In this document: positions 30,651 through 42,851 of the stretch, in pieces | Numbering within the stretch: the first letter of the stretch is position 1 | Layout: each line of letters begins with the position of its first letter | NCBI GenBank assembly: GCA_011947345.1 | Contig: JAAVTG010000586.1 | Span: 186,001 to 250,000 of the forward strand | Direction of reading: 5' to 3' | Source of the DNA: Phytophthora quininea | Taxonomy: Eukaryota > Oomycota > Peronosporomycetes > Peronosporales > Peronosporaceae | Length of the DNA stretch: 64,000 nucleotides | The notes under the pieces: generated by a model | What the model was told of the DNA's origin: nothing | Seen by the model: only the letters and a program-made list of their open reading frames with translations | The model's database searches: none | Made by a program: the position numbers and the translations under genes

Positions 30651-33600
30651 CTACGATGCTGATACACCTGAAGATTCTGCCTCTGCGCGAGACGACCTTT
30701 TGCTATTTGCTTTTGGGGTGTTGGCAGCGTCGCGATTCTTATGAGCAAAACTCCCATCTAGAAGGAATGCTTGCCAACCAGTTTTGTTGTTGTCCACAGC
30801 GCGTCCGCCGCCGCCTTCTACCAGAGCCAACAACCGTGCCGCTTCGAGCGGGTCTTTTCCAGCAACTTCTAGTGCGTGTTGAAGAGTAAAGTGTTCGGAA
30901 CAGAAGGAAATGCCAGAAGATTCAAGAGCAAGAGCCTGCCGTCGACACTGCGGGACAGCACAGGGTCTACGCCCTTCCGGTACATCCAACCGTTTCTTGC
31001 TTTTGCTCTTCTTCGCCTTCTTCTTCTTCTTTCATTGCCGCCAGTTTCTTCTCTGTCTCTCTTTCCTCAAGAAGAGCTGCCGCTAGTCGCTTCGCCTCGT
31101 GTTCAGCCTCCTCGGCATCTCGTCGTCGTTTAGCTCGCACCTGCTCTTCGAGGGCCTTGATTTCCTGCGGCATCTCTGTTGGTACTTCCACCATCGTAAA
31201 TGTGTGATCGGCGCGTTTGCCCTTGCTGTGAAATCGCTCAAAGCAGCCCGGGTTCCCCATCCAACGTACACTACAATAGCGGTCTCCACAAGTGCCGCAC
31301 TCACGGTCGGCAGCTTTGCCGCACTCAACACACAGACCTCCATCTCCGAGCAATTCTCGTCGTTTTTCAGCTAAGGCCGTTTCCACACAAACCAACGCGT
31401 GTCGACTACCACGGACGCCGCTTGAAGAGGTCGAGCTCCAGTGACAAACAGCACAAAGCGTCTGAGTGCAGAAGTCACATCGCTCGTCGCCACGACGTGC
31501 TTGACACTGCTCGCAATAAACGTCTCCACTGAGTGGGTCAAGAAGTTGAGCCAGCAGTTCAATCGTGTGGGTTTTACCATCGGCACGTCGACCGCGAGCA
31601 TGCGTTCGCGTCATACATGACTCGCAGAGTGAATCCTGACACGTTAGGCACCGTTGACAAGCCACCCTCATCTCACATTCGGCACACGGCTCTGCTTGAG
31701 CCGCATACCATTCTCGAGGGTGGCGAGAGCGCGTTTTGCCTCGGGCATGAACACGTGAGAAACACCGTTCGCAGTAGTGTTCATCACAGGGCAAGCAGCG
31801 TAAAGTTGACGGTCTTGAACACTCGACACAGCGGAAAAACGGCGTGCTCAATGCACTCAACGCAGTATATGTGTGCCAGTTAATATCTTCAGAGCCGGTC
31901 GTTGCAACAACTGGAAAGTGACGGTCGTAAAAGCAAGCAAGACAGAAATCCACGTAGTCGCCTGTTGGTGAGTAGCATTCATTGCAACGTCGCGCGGCGC
32001 GCTCGGCAGTGCATACGCTGCAGGAAACCCACGGGGTGTCTCTTACACCTGAAGCTGGTTTCGATGACCGTGATCGAGAGGCAGGGACGTAGTGTGGCCA
32101 TGCGAGTATCCACCGTTTAGTTAGGCGATCTTGCACCATGGGGCGGAACGGCAAAATGCCGCCAGTGACCTCATCGCGAGGCTCCTCAAGCAGTTTTTCA
32201 TCAGTAGGAATGTAGACGAAGTAGAAAGTGCCGGTCCGTTTGTCTAGGCGCTGCTCGTACGGTGATCGCTGTTGAGACTCGAGTAAAGCTCGAGCTTCCC
32301 GAGCCCCAAGCGACCTCCATGAGCATTGAATTGTCATTGCTGCCCTTGTGCGATATCGCTGAGTGGCAATATACCAGCGACGTACACGAATCATGCGGAA
32401 ATTTGACTGACACAACAGCGCGAAGTGCTCCCATGCAAGTACGCGTTCCAGAGCTTCTTTACGGAGATATTGAGCCAGCTGTGACACTGTAAATGCTGAA
32501 CTCTGTGGATAGCGTGATAGAGTCTTCTTTAGCCACAATTCCTCCTCTTCTGGTGGGATCCGAACAACAGGTAAGGCAGCATATGTGATCGTTCCCAGCA
32601 TGCCTGTGTCTTCGACTTGAGATCTCCTTGCTGGAGATACTGACGCAGATGCTGGAGATGGAAATAGTCGTCGCAGGCTCTGTAGTACGGTCGATAGTTC
32701 TCTGCGTAGTGTCAAGAGTTTTAGGTTGGCAGCGTACACAAGACACCGTTCAGCACAACGACGGTAATGCACGAAGATAGCCTTCTCCCGACGCTCCCGA
32801 CTGATGAAAGCAATGCCATTCTGAACAGTAGACGCAAGTGAGATCGCTGACAGTTCACGTTCGCGGACATTAACTGCCAACATGCCCCGAGTTAGCGCTT
32901 GGATCCGGATGGCAGCAAACTGTTCGTCAAACGAGTAATCTGGACGATCCCAGGATGTTTCATACGTCTTTGAGTTGAAGAAGTAGGGAAGCGCATCGGT
33001 GCTCATCGATTGTACTTCTTCCCAGCCAAACCGCAGCGCCATTTTGGTATATCGTAAACTCGTTTGCACCTGTGCTGTTGGCGCAGTATGCCGACAGAAC
33101 CGTGGTAGCTGCTCCAAAAGGCGAACGATGGCACCCCGTGAGCATTACCCGGTCGAGAGTTCGCAGGAAAGCTCAAGCTCCGATGATGTTCTGCACGCAT
33201 ACTTGCGTGATAAGCGGGTTCCAGTGAACTGACGGCTGCATCAAGAGTAGCGTGAATTCCAGCTCGTTGCGGGTCTTGAATGGCCCCATCGGCAACGACT
33301 GGGCCACTTCCACTGCTATTGTACGTGTGGCTAGACTTTCGCGATGGCGAAATTCCTTTAGTATCGGATGGCGTACTGTTTGGTTTACTAGGATTGGTGT
33401 TGCCCATTCGCTTGCGCGATCGCGACACTGAGTTTGACTTCACACGTCCACTCAGCCAGGTGTTTACATGCACGGTGCCTTGAAATTGGATCTGAAATTT
33501 CAACGTTAGTAGTTGTGATCGTTCTTGGCGAGTGTTATCCCATTCGGCTTCCAGAGCAGCACGCTTAAGTCTGCGGCGATGCAAACGCTGCAATTCCTTC

Positions 33601-36600
33601 GTATGTCTCTGGGCTAGGAAACAACGTATTTGTGCTTGAATTCGAATCGCCATGTCCTCCTCTTTAATGGAATACGTGGGCTTCTCAGTGACAAAGGATC
33701 TGATGTGCGTTTGTTCATATGAATTTTGGTCGTCACTGGTCTGCTCTGCGTCTCGCTGAGAATAAACAGCGTAGACATAAGCCTGTAGTTCGCCATCCCA
33801 TTCTTCGACGTACGGATAGCGAAGTGTGTCGTACAGGAGACGAATTCGGTGCGCCTTTGCCTCCTCCTTTAGCCATTCATCTAACGCTTCCTGCTCTTTG
33901 TTGCGTTCGATTTGCCAGATAGGAGTAACTCTGTCAGCATGAAACTCGACGAGATATTGGTCACGAATTTCCTGGTGGCGTCTATTGACGCGAAGGTTTG
34001 CCACAAACTTGTTGCTCACTCGTCGACGCCAAAGGCTTTGAATCTTTGTGGCTGTAGCATCCATTTTTGCAATAGAATCTACAGTTGTGCGTGAAATTCG
34101 TGCTTTTTCTGTATTGCTGCGCGCACTCTTGGATGCTGATAAAGTGTCTAAAAGAACCCGCTGAAACAATCCACATTTTGATAAACCCTCTCGATCGATA
34201 CCAAGTGCAACTTCGATGGCGATACCAGCGAGATCGACGAGGCGCTCCTGGCCAAATTGCAGAATATCCGCGCATTCGCCATACCTCGCGTGGTCGTGCC
34301 TCTTTACTTCTGTTTCAAAGGTGAAGTGAGTGAGATCCTTCATAGTTTGTTTTACATCAGAGATCGTTGTACACGCGGCGAAAAACCGTTGAAGTTGCCA
34401 TCGCGTAATCTGACTCTCTTCGAGACTCCCAACAAATGAGAGAGCACGAGCGTCCCGTCCAGGAAAGCGTTCGAGAAACATTTCACGCGCTACACTGAGC
34501 TGATCGATCAGCTGGAAGTAACGTAATGTGTGAACAGCCGATATTTCTTTTGGTTCTTGGAGCGTGGCAAACTGCTGCTGCTGCGAAGCCAATTCTCGGG
34601 TATGTGCAGCATACAGAGCCACCGCAGTCTCACGCGTATTGTGTGCTAAGGATGTTCGTTTAACTGCATCTTCCAGCTCACGAGTATATTCAGTTTGCTT
34701 CGTACGCACGGCTTTGGGTGGATTCCGAAACTCTTTGGCTTCCAGAAGCACTTCGTCTAGAGCAGCTTCATGCTGTTTCTGCTTTTCAAGACAAGCCTGA
34801 AGATGTTTCTGCGCAAGATCGCACTTCCGTTGGAGAAATATTTGCTTCTCCTTTGCTACAGCAAGCAACTGACGTTGCTGCGCTGTCTCCTCAACCGTCT
34901 TAAATGCGAATAGATTGGTCAATAGAATCTGGAGATCTTCCGCGTCGAGGATTCCAATGGCGTTTAGTTTTTCTTTACAGTCTTCTCGACCGAGCTCACG
35001 AAGCCTCTTCAGCGCATCTGCATAATTAATGTTGATCCATCGATGCTTCTGAAACAACTCTCCGTACTTCAAACTCAAGCCCAGTCGACGAAGCCACTCC
35101 TGGATTGCCATTCCCTGCAATTCATCATCTGGATTGTACAGCTTTGCCGACAAGGCTACCATCTTCTTGATGATAACACTCATGGAACTATCCGATTGAA
35201 ATGGATTTGAGTGTTTTCGTCGCTGGGCTTGTAACAGTTTCCGGGCAGCGCGATGGTGGGCAGTCTGCCGCCACTTGGACTGGATACGCACGGCCATGCG
35301 AGTTTGAAGCTCGGTGTACACAATATTCCTCATTACATGAGCACGACAGCGACACCCACGAACAATACGCTGAATCGAGCACGCCGAGGAATTGTATAGC
35401 TTTAACGTAGAGTCGAGAACTCTGGAGAGAGCTGCATCGATGCAATTGTTGCTTGCCTGCTGAGCGACTCGTTTCCGAACCCCTGCGACCTCCTCCCGAA
35501 AGCGTTTGCGCTGTAAATGCCTGCGCATAGCGCGCTGGATAGAACAGGCAGATCGCTCACGACGAGCACGTTTTCGACCCATATGCCCGCGCACCAATGC
35601 TTGCATTCGTGATGAAGAATCTTCCTCACGTTCAAAGCGAAGACGCATGGTTTCTTGTTGCTGATCTAAGCGCCGAACATTCAGATGGCGCGAAAGTCTC
35701 CCCGGAACGGCCTTCAACCACCAAAATTGCAACTTTGTTGCCGTCGAAATACGGTTCACATGATTGACACGGAAAAACCATTTAATGCGGCGATGTGCCA
35801 TTTTCTGTCGACGCATGAGATCGACAAGCTGTTGCGCTGCGCGTCGACGAACATTTCGCTGAATGAGGATGGCAGCATTGCTCTGCTTCAAGCCCAAGTA
35901 CCCAAGCCAAGCACGACGAATCGCTCGAGCCATGTGGTTCCGCTTGTATGCCAGCACTCGAGCATCGAATTCGCGCTCTTCGTTTTCCTTTTCCCGCAGA
36001 CATCCAAGGAGAAGAAATGTAGACCATTCGTTGTTACGCTTATACCAACAGCGTTGGAAAATGAGCGCTGCATGCCATTCTTGGTCTCGAATTTGTCGGA
36101 GCTCCCGTGCTGCACATCTACCGAGAAATCCGCGCCCAACTCGCTGCAGCAACACAGTACTGGACAGCACGCGCTCGCTTTCTTTCCGTTGCGCACACAA
36201 AACCAAGCGCCGTAATCGCCGCATACGCACTGAGCGAAATACTGCCTGAACAAGCAGTGCTGCATTGCGAAGAGTTAAAAATTCGTCGCGGCACACTCGC
36301 ATTCGAACGCGCGCCTGGACAAGGATGATCTGCCTTCGCAGTCGGCAATACCGTGACCGAACTGCTCTCATGCGTTGCACTGCCTGAATTTTGACAACCG
36401 CAACACGATAGCGAGCAAGAGCGATACGAAAGCGACGATAACGATAGGCACCTTGGACACGCTCAGCAGATAGCCACAATTGTCGTCGATGCTGGCGAAC
36501 TTCGTTTGGAATTCGAAATGGCAGGTGAGGCCGTGGTGGAGCGAGATAAATATCGCGCAAAAGAGATTTGCGAACGGTGCGCTCCGATGCAACAGTAAGA

Positions 36601-38733
36601 AGTGTTGACGCCCAAGATATCGCCGAATTTCCATCTGAATGAGCCGAACGGCATCGTCACGGTCTCGCCAAATAAGTACTTGGGTAGTCTCTACCCACTT
36701 TCGAAGCCCTTGCTGCAAGAAACCTCGAAGAACGTATTCGATAGCGATTTTAAGTCTCTTTTTAATCGCCACGCGGTGATATTCTTCTCCACGTTCCACG
36801 AATCGAGCATGCTCAACGACTGCTTTCCACTGCGTTAGGGCCATGCGGCGTTGGTTGTCCTCAAACTCTAAAATCCACAGCGCCATGGCACGCCGCATAC
36901 GATGTCTACAGTAGCCTGCACCACCTGGCAATTGAAAGAGAAATTTCATTGGCAACCGTCCACGCTCTTGTTGAATCATCGAATGCATCTGCTGGCGCGC
37001 GTGGTGTTCCTCATGCCTTATACGAGTAATCTCCGACCCGAGCGATGTCATGATCGACGTATTGACATGTTTAGCTAGTGATCGTAGCTGTCGCGCATTG
37101 CTCTCATTCGGGTCGACCGGTGAAGATAGAATTTCCCGCAGCCGCTGACGTTTAAGTTCTGGTGTTGCAGGTTCAAAATCCGTGACCACTAACGAGGTCT
37201 GTGGTTTCGACGCGTTGGTTGTACTCGTCACTGCAAATTTCATAGCTGGGGAACTCGTCCTAGGCATTGCCGTCACTGCAGCAATAGCTTCATGTCCACT
37301 TTCGTCCTTAAAACTTGAATTGTCCATTCGCCAGCGGTCCCAGTTGACAATCTCAAGACGACTAGGAGGTTTTTGCTTTTGGATCTTGGAAATTAAGTTG
37401 TCTTCCTTATCGTGGAGATGCTGATGAAAATAGGCTGGGGAGGCAAGTGGCATTTGTCGAGTTCGAAGGATTTCCAGCATGTGCGTCGGGTACAACAGTG
37501 TACTAGACGAGGGGTGCGCTGAGGCAATGGCTGGACTGGAAGACTCATCGTCGCGATCTTCATTTTGTTCTTCCGGAATCGCTCTTGATCCAGATAATCC
37601 GGTCGGCTGAATGAGTGGCAGGGGTTTAATGGCGGGTCTAGCTTATATTGCCGAGGAAATACAGGCGCCACCACACGAAAGCGCTCCATTCGAAAAACAC
37701 GACTCGGGGTTTCTCGCCTAGAAATATCGCCTGCTAAGTGATTGGCATCTCCTTCACCGCTCATTTGACGGTCCTCGGATCGGCCTGGATGTACGAAGTT
37801 GTTTTTAATCTCCGGATCTGTGCTCTGACCAGCACGATGATCTTCCCATGCCACCTTTCGCTGTTGATCTTTCGGCGGCGACTGTTGATTTTTGCTTCCT
37901 GATTCTTGCGGAGGTAGCATCTTTTTCGTGGCTTTCTCCGTCTAACTTTCTTTCGTGAATTGATAAGTGGCTCGATAGTGTCCGCTCTAAATACCGCACT
38001 GCTACGTTCATGATCCGGTGACCGCGAGACATCTCCACTCTCCGGTCTCCCTGCTACGGTAAGTAATAAATTCGCACTCTCTCGTTCGCTTGGCTGAGGA
38101 TGTAGCACCAACAATTCCGAATCCAACGACACGACCAACTGAAGATGCTGTTGCTGTGGAGGAGCAGCTATCCAGACAATACCATACAGCAGCAGGCACG
38201 TTATTTCCCCAATTAACCCTCTCCGGCCAGTGCAAGACAAACTCTCACCTGCTCCTCGTACCTTGCATGAGCAGCGAGATGACGAGGCAGCAATTCACAT
38301 GCACGCGTCTGGTGTCTGCCGTCTGCGTCTTGCTGCGTCGACAGTACGCCACAAGCTGCAGCAGCGCGTCCACCAGTCCTTCGGTCTCCAACCGCAGTCG
38401 GTCTGCCAGCGGTCGACTCTGCAGCATCAGCAGCCCCAACGCCCTTGCCGCCATCGCTGCAGCACATTACATTGATATCTAGTTATAAATATTTGTGTTT
38501 TATCCTTACACTTCCATTATTTTACCGCGTAGATACACGGAGTTCTTGACATTCCGCAGCATATTGACACAGGCGTTGACGGCGTCCGCGTGCTCGTTGG
38601 ACTGCACGGCTGAGACCTGCGCCGCGATGGCTTCTACGACGCAGCGTTCGGGACCGGAGGAGACGTGCTGCAAGGCCTCCAGCAGCCTGCGCTTGCGGTG
38701 GCGCGACTGCGGCGACCGGGTCGCCCGCTCCAT
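30651..38733 (-). CDS. Giant ARM/IQ/SAM/WW/zinc-finger scaffold protein, several frame breaks
   Basis: I join all minus-strand coding from 38733 (MERATRSPQSRHRKRR) to 30651 into one gene of roughly 2,600 codons. Two N-terminal introns are clear (38525-38457, 69 nt; 38261-38168, 94 nt). Order of parts: an armadillo-like helical start; a disordered region; more than ten IQ calmodulin-binding motifs (such as AVVKIQAVQRMRAVRSRY and SACSIQRAMRRHLQRKRF); a SAM-like domain (EWLRRLGLSLKYGELFQKH ... GREDCKEKL); a coiled coil; further IQ motifs; a WW domain (FGWEEVQ...YFFNSKTYETSWDRP); more IQs; and several B-box-like Cys-rich fingers (CRCLPCDEHYCERCF-type spacing). Frame changes lie near 37925, 37630, 36560, 33090 and 31000. 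Calmodulin-bound structural roles, for example in the flagellum or cytoskeleton, are a guess. It could be more than one gene. Confidence 0.6.
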
Positions 38734-39124
38734 GAAAAACAGCGTGTGGCTCTTCAAGGTCGATGGAAAACTGTGGTCGGAGAGAATCGCTCAAATTTTA
38801 ATGAATTGTTTCACAAAAAGGGGCAAACATTCTGGACAAAGCATTCTCTCAAAGTTGACCTGTGTGGTTGTGGAATGCCTGGTTCTTCTTGCTGGCCTCG
38901 GTCACTTACAGCAGGCGCATACTAGTACATGCATCGGTGATCTACAAACAAACACCTTCGCCTCGCTTCGCGGTGGCGGCACCTTCCTCACATATGCCTC
39001 ATTTGTCATTCTATGCACTGTTTGGCACATTGTTTTTCTCACTCAAGGGACCATCGACCAAGAGCTCCGCTTGGGCCACAGTCAGAAAAGCACCAGCGCG
39101 TCGAGCAGCTCGCAGCGTGTCAGC
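38734..39124. other. Divergent intergenic region
   Basis: Between the giant scaffold gene and LCB2 copy 1. The LCB2 frame is open through it (from 38495), but the translation does not resemble LCB2 before MSAEHVPW, so I treat it as non-coding promoter and 5' UTR. Confidence 0.4.
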
Positions 39125-40645
39125 ATGTCGGCGGAGCACGTGCCGTGGGCCGCAGCCATCTTGTGCTACATCCAGTACGCCATCCTCATCACCTTCGGCC
39201 ACCTGCGCGACCATGCCGGCAGCATCTTCGGTGGCTCCCGCTACTCGTCGAACGCGCGCAAGGGCTACGCGCCGCTGCTCGTGGCCTTCGAAAACTTCTA
39301 CACCAAGCGCATCTATCACCGCCTGCAGGACGTCTTCAATCGCCCCGTGGCCGGTGCTCCAGGTGCGTCCCCCACTTCCCTCCCCTTTAAATCCAGTGCA
39401 TGTCTGTATGCTGACATCTATGGCCACCCCCTTCCCTCTGTAGGTGCCCACATCGATCTGATCGAGCGCTACTCGGTGGACGAGAACAAGACGCTGCACA
39501 ACAAGGAAGGCTGCATCCAGCACTGCCTCAACTTGGGCTCGTACAACTACTTGGGTTTTGCTGACGACTGGATGAACACCTGCAGCAAGGAAGTGTTCCA
39601 GACTGTGCACCAGCACGGCCTGGCGTCCAGTACGCCTCCCATGGAGTTCGGCACGACGTCGGTGCATTTGGCTCTGGAGAAGGCCGTGGCCAAGTTCATC
39701 GGCAAGGAGGCGGCCATTGTGTACAACATGGGCTACGCCACCAACGCCACCAGTATCCCTGCGTTGATGGGCAAAGGAACACTTATCCTAAGTGACGCAC
39801 TGAACCACACGTCCATTGTGAACGGAGCTCGTGCGTCAGGAGCCTCTGTGGGCGTTTTCAAGCACAATGATCCGGAGAATCTGGAGAAGGTGCTGCGTAC
39901 CAAGATCGCCGAGGGACAACCGCGCACTCACCGTCCGTGGAAGAAGATCATGGTGATGATCGAAGGCATTTACTCGATGGAAGGCGAGATCGTGCGTCTT
40001 CGTGAGATGGTGGACGTGACGAAGAAGTACAAGGCGTACATCTACGTGGACGAGGCGCACAGCATTGGCGCTCTTGGCAAGACTGGCCGTGGCATCTGCG
40101 AGTACGCCGGTGTGGATCCTAGCGAGATCGACATCTTGATGGGGACGTTCACGAAGAGCTTCGGTGGCATGGGCGGCTACATCGCTGCGTCGGAGGAGAT
40201 CATCAACTACATCCGCAATGAAAGCGCTGGTGCAATTTACGCGACCAGTTTGTCGCCGGTGATCGCTCAGCAGATTCTGACGGCCTTGAACATCATCGCG
40301 GGACTGGACGGCACCGACATCGGCCGTACAAAGCTCGACTCTCTCCGTGACAACAGCAACTACTTTCGTCAGAAGCTGATCGACATGGGCTTGATTACAC
40401 TGGGCGACATGGACTCTCCTGTGATCCCAGTGATGTTGTACCACATGTCGAAGGTCGGCGAGTACTCTCGTCAGTGTCTGAAGCGCGACTTGGCGGTGGT
40501 GACGGTGGGCTTCCCTGCCACTCCGTTGCTGCTCGCCCGAGTTCGCTTCTGCATCTCTGCAGCCCACACCCGCGAGGACCTCGACAAGGCTCTGGTGGCG
40601 CTGGAGGAGGTCTCGGACCTCTGCAACATCCGCTTCAACAAGTAG
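39125..40645 (+). CDS. LCB2: Serine palmitoyltransferase subunit LCB2, copy 1
   Basis: Exons 39125-39362 and 39444-40645. The 81-nt intron is a multiple of three and has no stop, so it reads through in frame, but GCTCCAG|GTGCGT...CTGTAG|GTGCC restores GAPGAHIDL as in copy 2. About 480 aa. A hydrophobic N-terminal helix (AAILCYIQYAILITFGHL) anchors it in the ER. The PLP-dependent alpha-oxoamine synthase fold shows [39 protein letters not shown] and the Schiff-base lysine in GTFTKSFGGMGGY. It condenses serine with palmitoyl-CoA, the first step of sphingolipid synthesis, with LCB1. LCB1 is not in this window. Confidence 0.92.
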   Translation: MSAEHVPWAAAILCYIQYAILITFGHLRDHAGSIFGGSRYSSNARKGYAPLLVAFENFYTKRIYHRLQDVFNRPVAGAPGASPTSLPFKSSACLYADIYGHPLPSVGAHIDLIERYSVDENKTLHNKEGCIQHCLNLGSYNYLGFADDWMNTCSKEVFQTVHQHGLASSTPPMEFGTTSVHLALEKAVAKFIGKEAAIVYNMGYATNATSIPALMGKGTLILSDALNHTSIVNGARASGASVGVFKHNDPENLEKVLRTKIAEGQPRTHRPWKKIMVMIEGIYSMEGEIVRLREMVDVTKKYKAYIYVDEAHSIGALGKTGRGICEYAGVDPSEIDILMGTFTKSFGGMGGYIAASEEIINYIRNESAGAIYATSLSPVIAQQILTALNIIAGLDGTDIGRTKLDSLRDNSNYFRQKLIDMGLITLGDMDSPVIPVMLYHMSKVGEYSRQCLKRDLAVVTVGFPATPLLLARVRFCISAAHTREDLDKALVALEEVSDLCNIRFNK

Positions 40646-41216
40646 ATGCTGCGCGTACAGCTCTCGCGGCAAGGGCGACTGGGAATCTTGTCAATCCGGT
40701 AGATATGAAGAGCAAGGTGGCGTTGTCGGTCGACTGCGGTTTCTCTCCGTTGAATGAATGACCTCCCGACGTATAGAAATCCAAACTGATCGCCAGCGCT
40801 TGTTGTGTTTGCGCTTCCAGCAGTGCAGGTCGAGAAGAGCGAGGGAGTGTCCAAACGCATCGTCAACAAGATCGTGCTGCAAGTGCATTCCAGAATTGCT
40901 ATCCGCAGCTGCAACCTCTCTCCTTAATAGTACGAGAGCAACGGAGCAAAGCACCTTGTGCTTGGGGCGTTGCAAGTCCAATTGCGCCACGTCAGCAGAG
41001 TCATGAAGGGGACAGCAACGCCGCAGCCGAATGGCTGCAGTCGTGACGTCGCGCCCGAAAGGACACTCCCAACTGACCTTAAACGTATGCTACATTTTTG
41101 ATTCAGTCAGTACCAGGACATGGACACATCATTTCGAGTCGTCGCGGCCATGTCGCAGAGCGTCACCTTGGGGATCCGCCCATTCTTGCATTCGCCGCGC
41201 ACTGGCGTCGTCGACC
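40646..41216. other. Spacer between the two LCB2 genes
   Basis: About 570 bp with no supported gene. It should contain the 3' end of copy 1 and the promoter of copy 2. Confidence 0.4.
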
Positions 41217-42666
41217 ATGGCTGCCGAGCACGTGCCGTGGTTCCCGGCCATCATGTGCTTCCTGCAGTACTCGATCCTCATCACCTTCGGCCACCTGCGC
41301 GACCTGGCCGCCAGTCTCTCGGGCATCTCGCGCTACAAGTCGGAGGAAAACCGCGCCGGCCTCGCCAAGCTGCTAATCGCCTGGGAGAGCTTCTACACGC
41401 GCCGACTGTACCACCGCGTGCAGGACGTCTTCAACCGACCCGTGTGCGGTGCTCCTGGAGCGCATATCGACCTCATCCCGCGCGAGTCCACGGACGGCAA
41501 CAAGACGTTCAAGTATCTGGACCAGCCTCCGCATCGCTGCCTCAATCTGGGCTCGTACAACTATCTCGGATTCGCAGACGACTGGATGAACACGTGCAGT
41601 AAAGAGGTCTTCCTAGCGGTGGACCAACTAGCGCTGGCGTCCAGTACGCCTCCCATGGAGTTCGGCACGACGTCGGTGCATTTGGCTCTGGAGAAGGCCG
41701 TGGCCAAGTTCATCGGCAAGGAGGCGGCCATTGTGTACAACATGGGCTACGCCACCAACGCCACCAGTATCCCTGCGTTGATGGGCAAAGGAACACTTAT
41801 CCTAAGTGACGCACTGAACCACACGTCCATTGTGAACGGAGCTCGTGCGTCAGGAGCCTCTGTGGGCGTTTTAAACACAATGATCCGGAGATCTGGAGAA
41901 GGTGCTGCGTACCAAGATCGCCGAGGGACAACCGCGCACTCACCGTCCGTGGAAGAAGATCATGGTGATGATCGAAGGCATTTACTCGATGGAAGGCGAG
42001 ATCGTGCGTCTTCGTGAGATGGTGGACGTGACGAAGAAGTACAAGGCGTACATCTACGTGGACGAGGCGCACAGCATTGGCGCTCTGGGAAGACTGGCCG
42101 TGGCATCTGCGAGTACGCTGGGGTGGATCCTAGCGAGATCGACATCTTGATGGGCACTTTCTCTAAAAGTTTTGGCGGAATGGGCGGCTACATCGCTGCG
42201 TCGGAGGAGATCATCAACTACATCCGTAACGAAAGCGCTGGCGCGATCTACGCGACGAGTCTGTCTCCTATCCTTGCTCAGCAGATTCTAACAGCTTTGA
42301 ACATCATCGCGGGACTGGACGGCACCGACATCGGCCGTACAAAGCTCGACTCTCTCGTGACAACAGCAACTACTTTCGTCAGAAGCTGATCGACATGGGT
42401 TGATTACACTGGGCGACATGGACTCTCCTGTGATCCCAGTGATGTTGTACCACATGTCGAAGGTCGGCGAGTTCTCTCGCGAGTGCTTGAAGCGCGACTT
42501 GGCGGTGGTGACGGTGGGCTTCCCTGCCACTCCGTTGCTTCTTTCTCGCGTTCGCTTCTGCATCTCTGCGGCACACACGAGAAAGGATATGGACGAAGCC
42601 CTCGAGGCGCTGAAGGAAGTGAGTGAGATCTGTCATGTACGCTACAACAGCCACACATGTGGCTAA
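41217..42666 (+). pseudogene. Serine palmitoyltransferase LCB2, copy 2, five frame breaks
   Basis: Start ATG at 41217 (MAAEHVPWFPAIMCF). No intron is present at the position of the copy 1 intron (GAPGAHIDLIPRE is continuous). Against copy 1 there are five single-base losses: about 41873, 41890, 42090, 42355 and 42400. The downstream frames still encode [11 protein letters not shown], the lysine motif GTFSKSFGGMGGY and SAAHTRKDMDEAL up to the stop at 42664-42666. From about 41640 to 42350 the DNA is nearly identical to copy 1, while the N-terminal approximately 140 codons and the last approximately 60 differ freely. This suggests gene conversion between the tandem copies. It may be a functional gene with consensus errors. 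Confidence 0.75.
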
Positions 42667-42851
42667 GTGCAAGTGCATCACAGGAGTAGAGCAGCAATAA
42701 TACCAACAGGCCAAGCCGTACAAGACACTAGCAGAAAGCAGCCCGCTAATACTTGAATCGTGAAGACAGATTCTTTGTAGTGTTTGCTGTAGCAGCGGTC
42801 AATTTCTCGTCTTCACAACTACCTACCCAAATCTACCAGCCGCAGACGTGC

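Noticed and set aside
38495..39124. N-terminal 210 codons of the LCB2 open frame
   Set aside because: Lies over the promoter and the opposite-strand scaffold exon; LCB2 similarity starts at MSAEHVPW.
39011..40672. Antisense ORFs of 218 and 278 codons under LCB2
   Set aside because: Histidine/valine/arginine-rich shadow of a GC-rich coding strand, no conserved motif.
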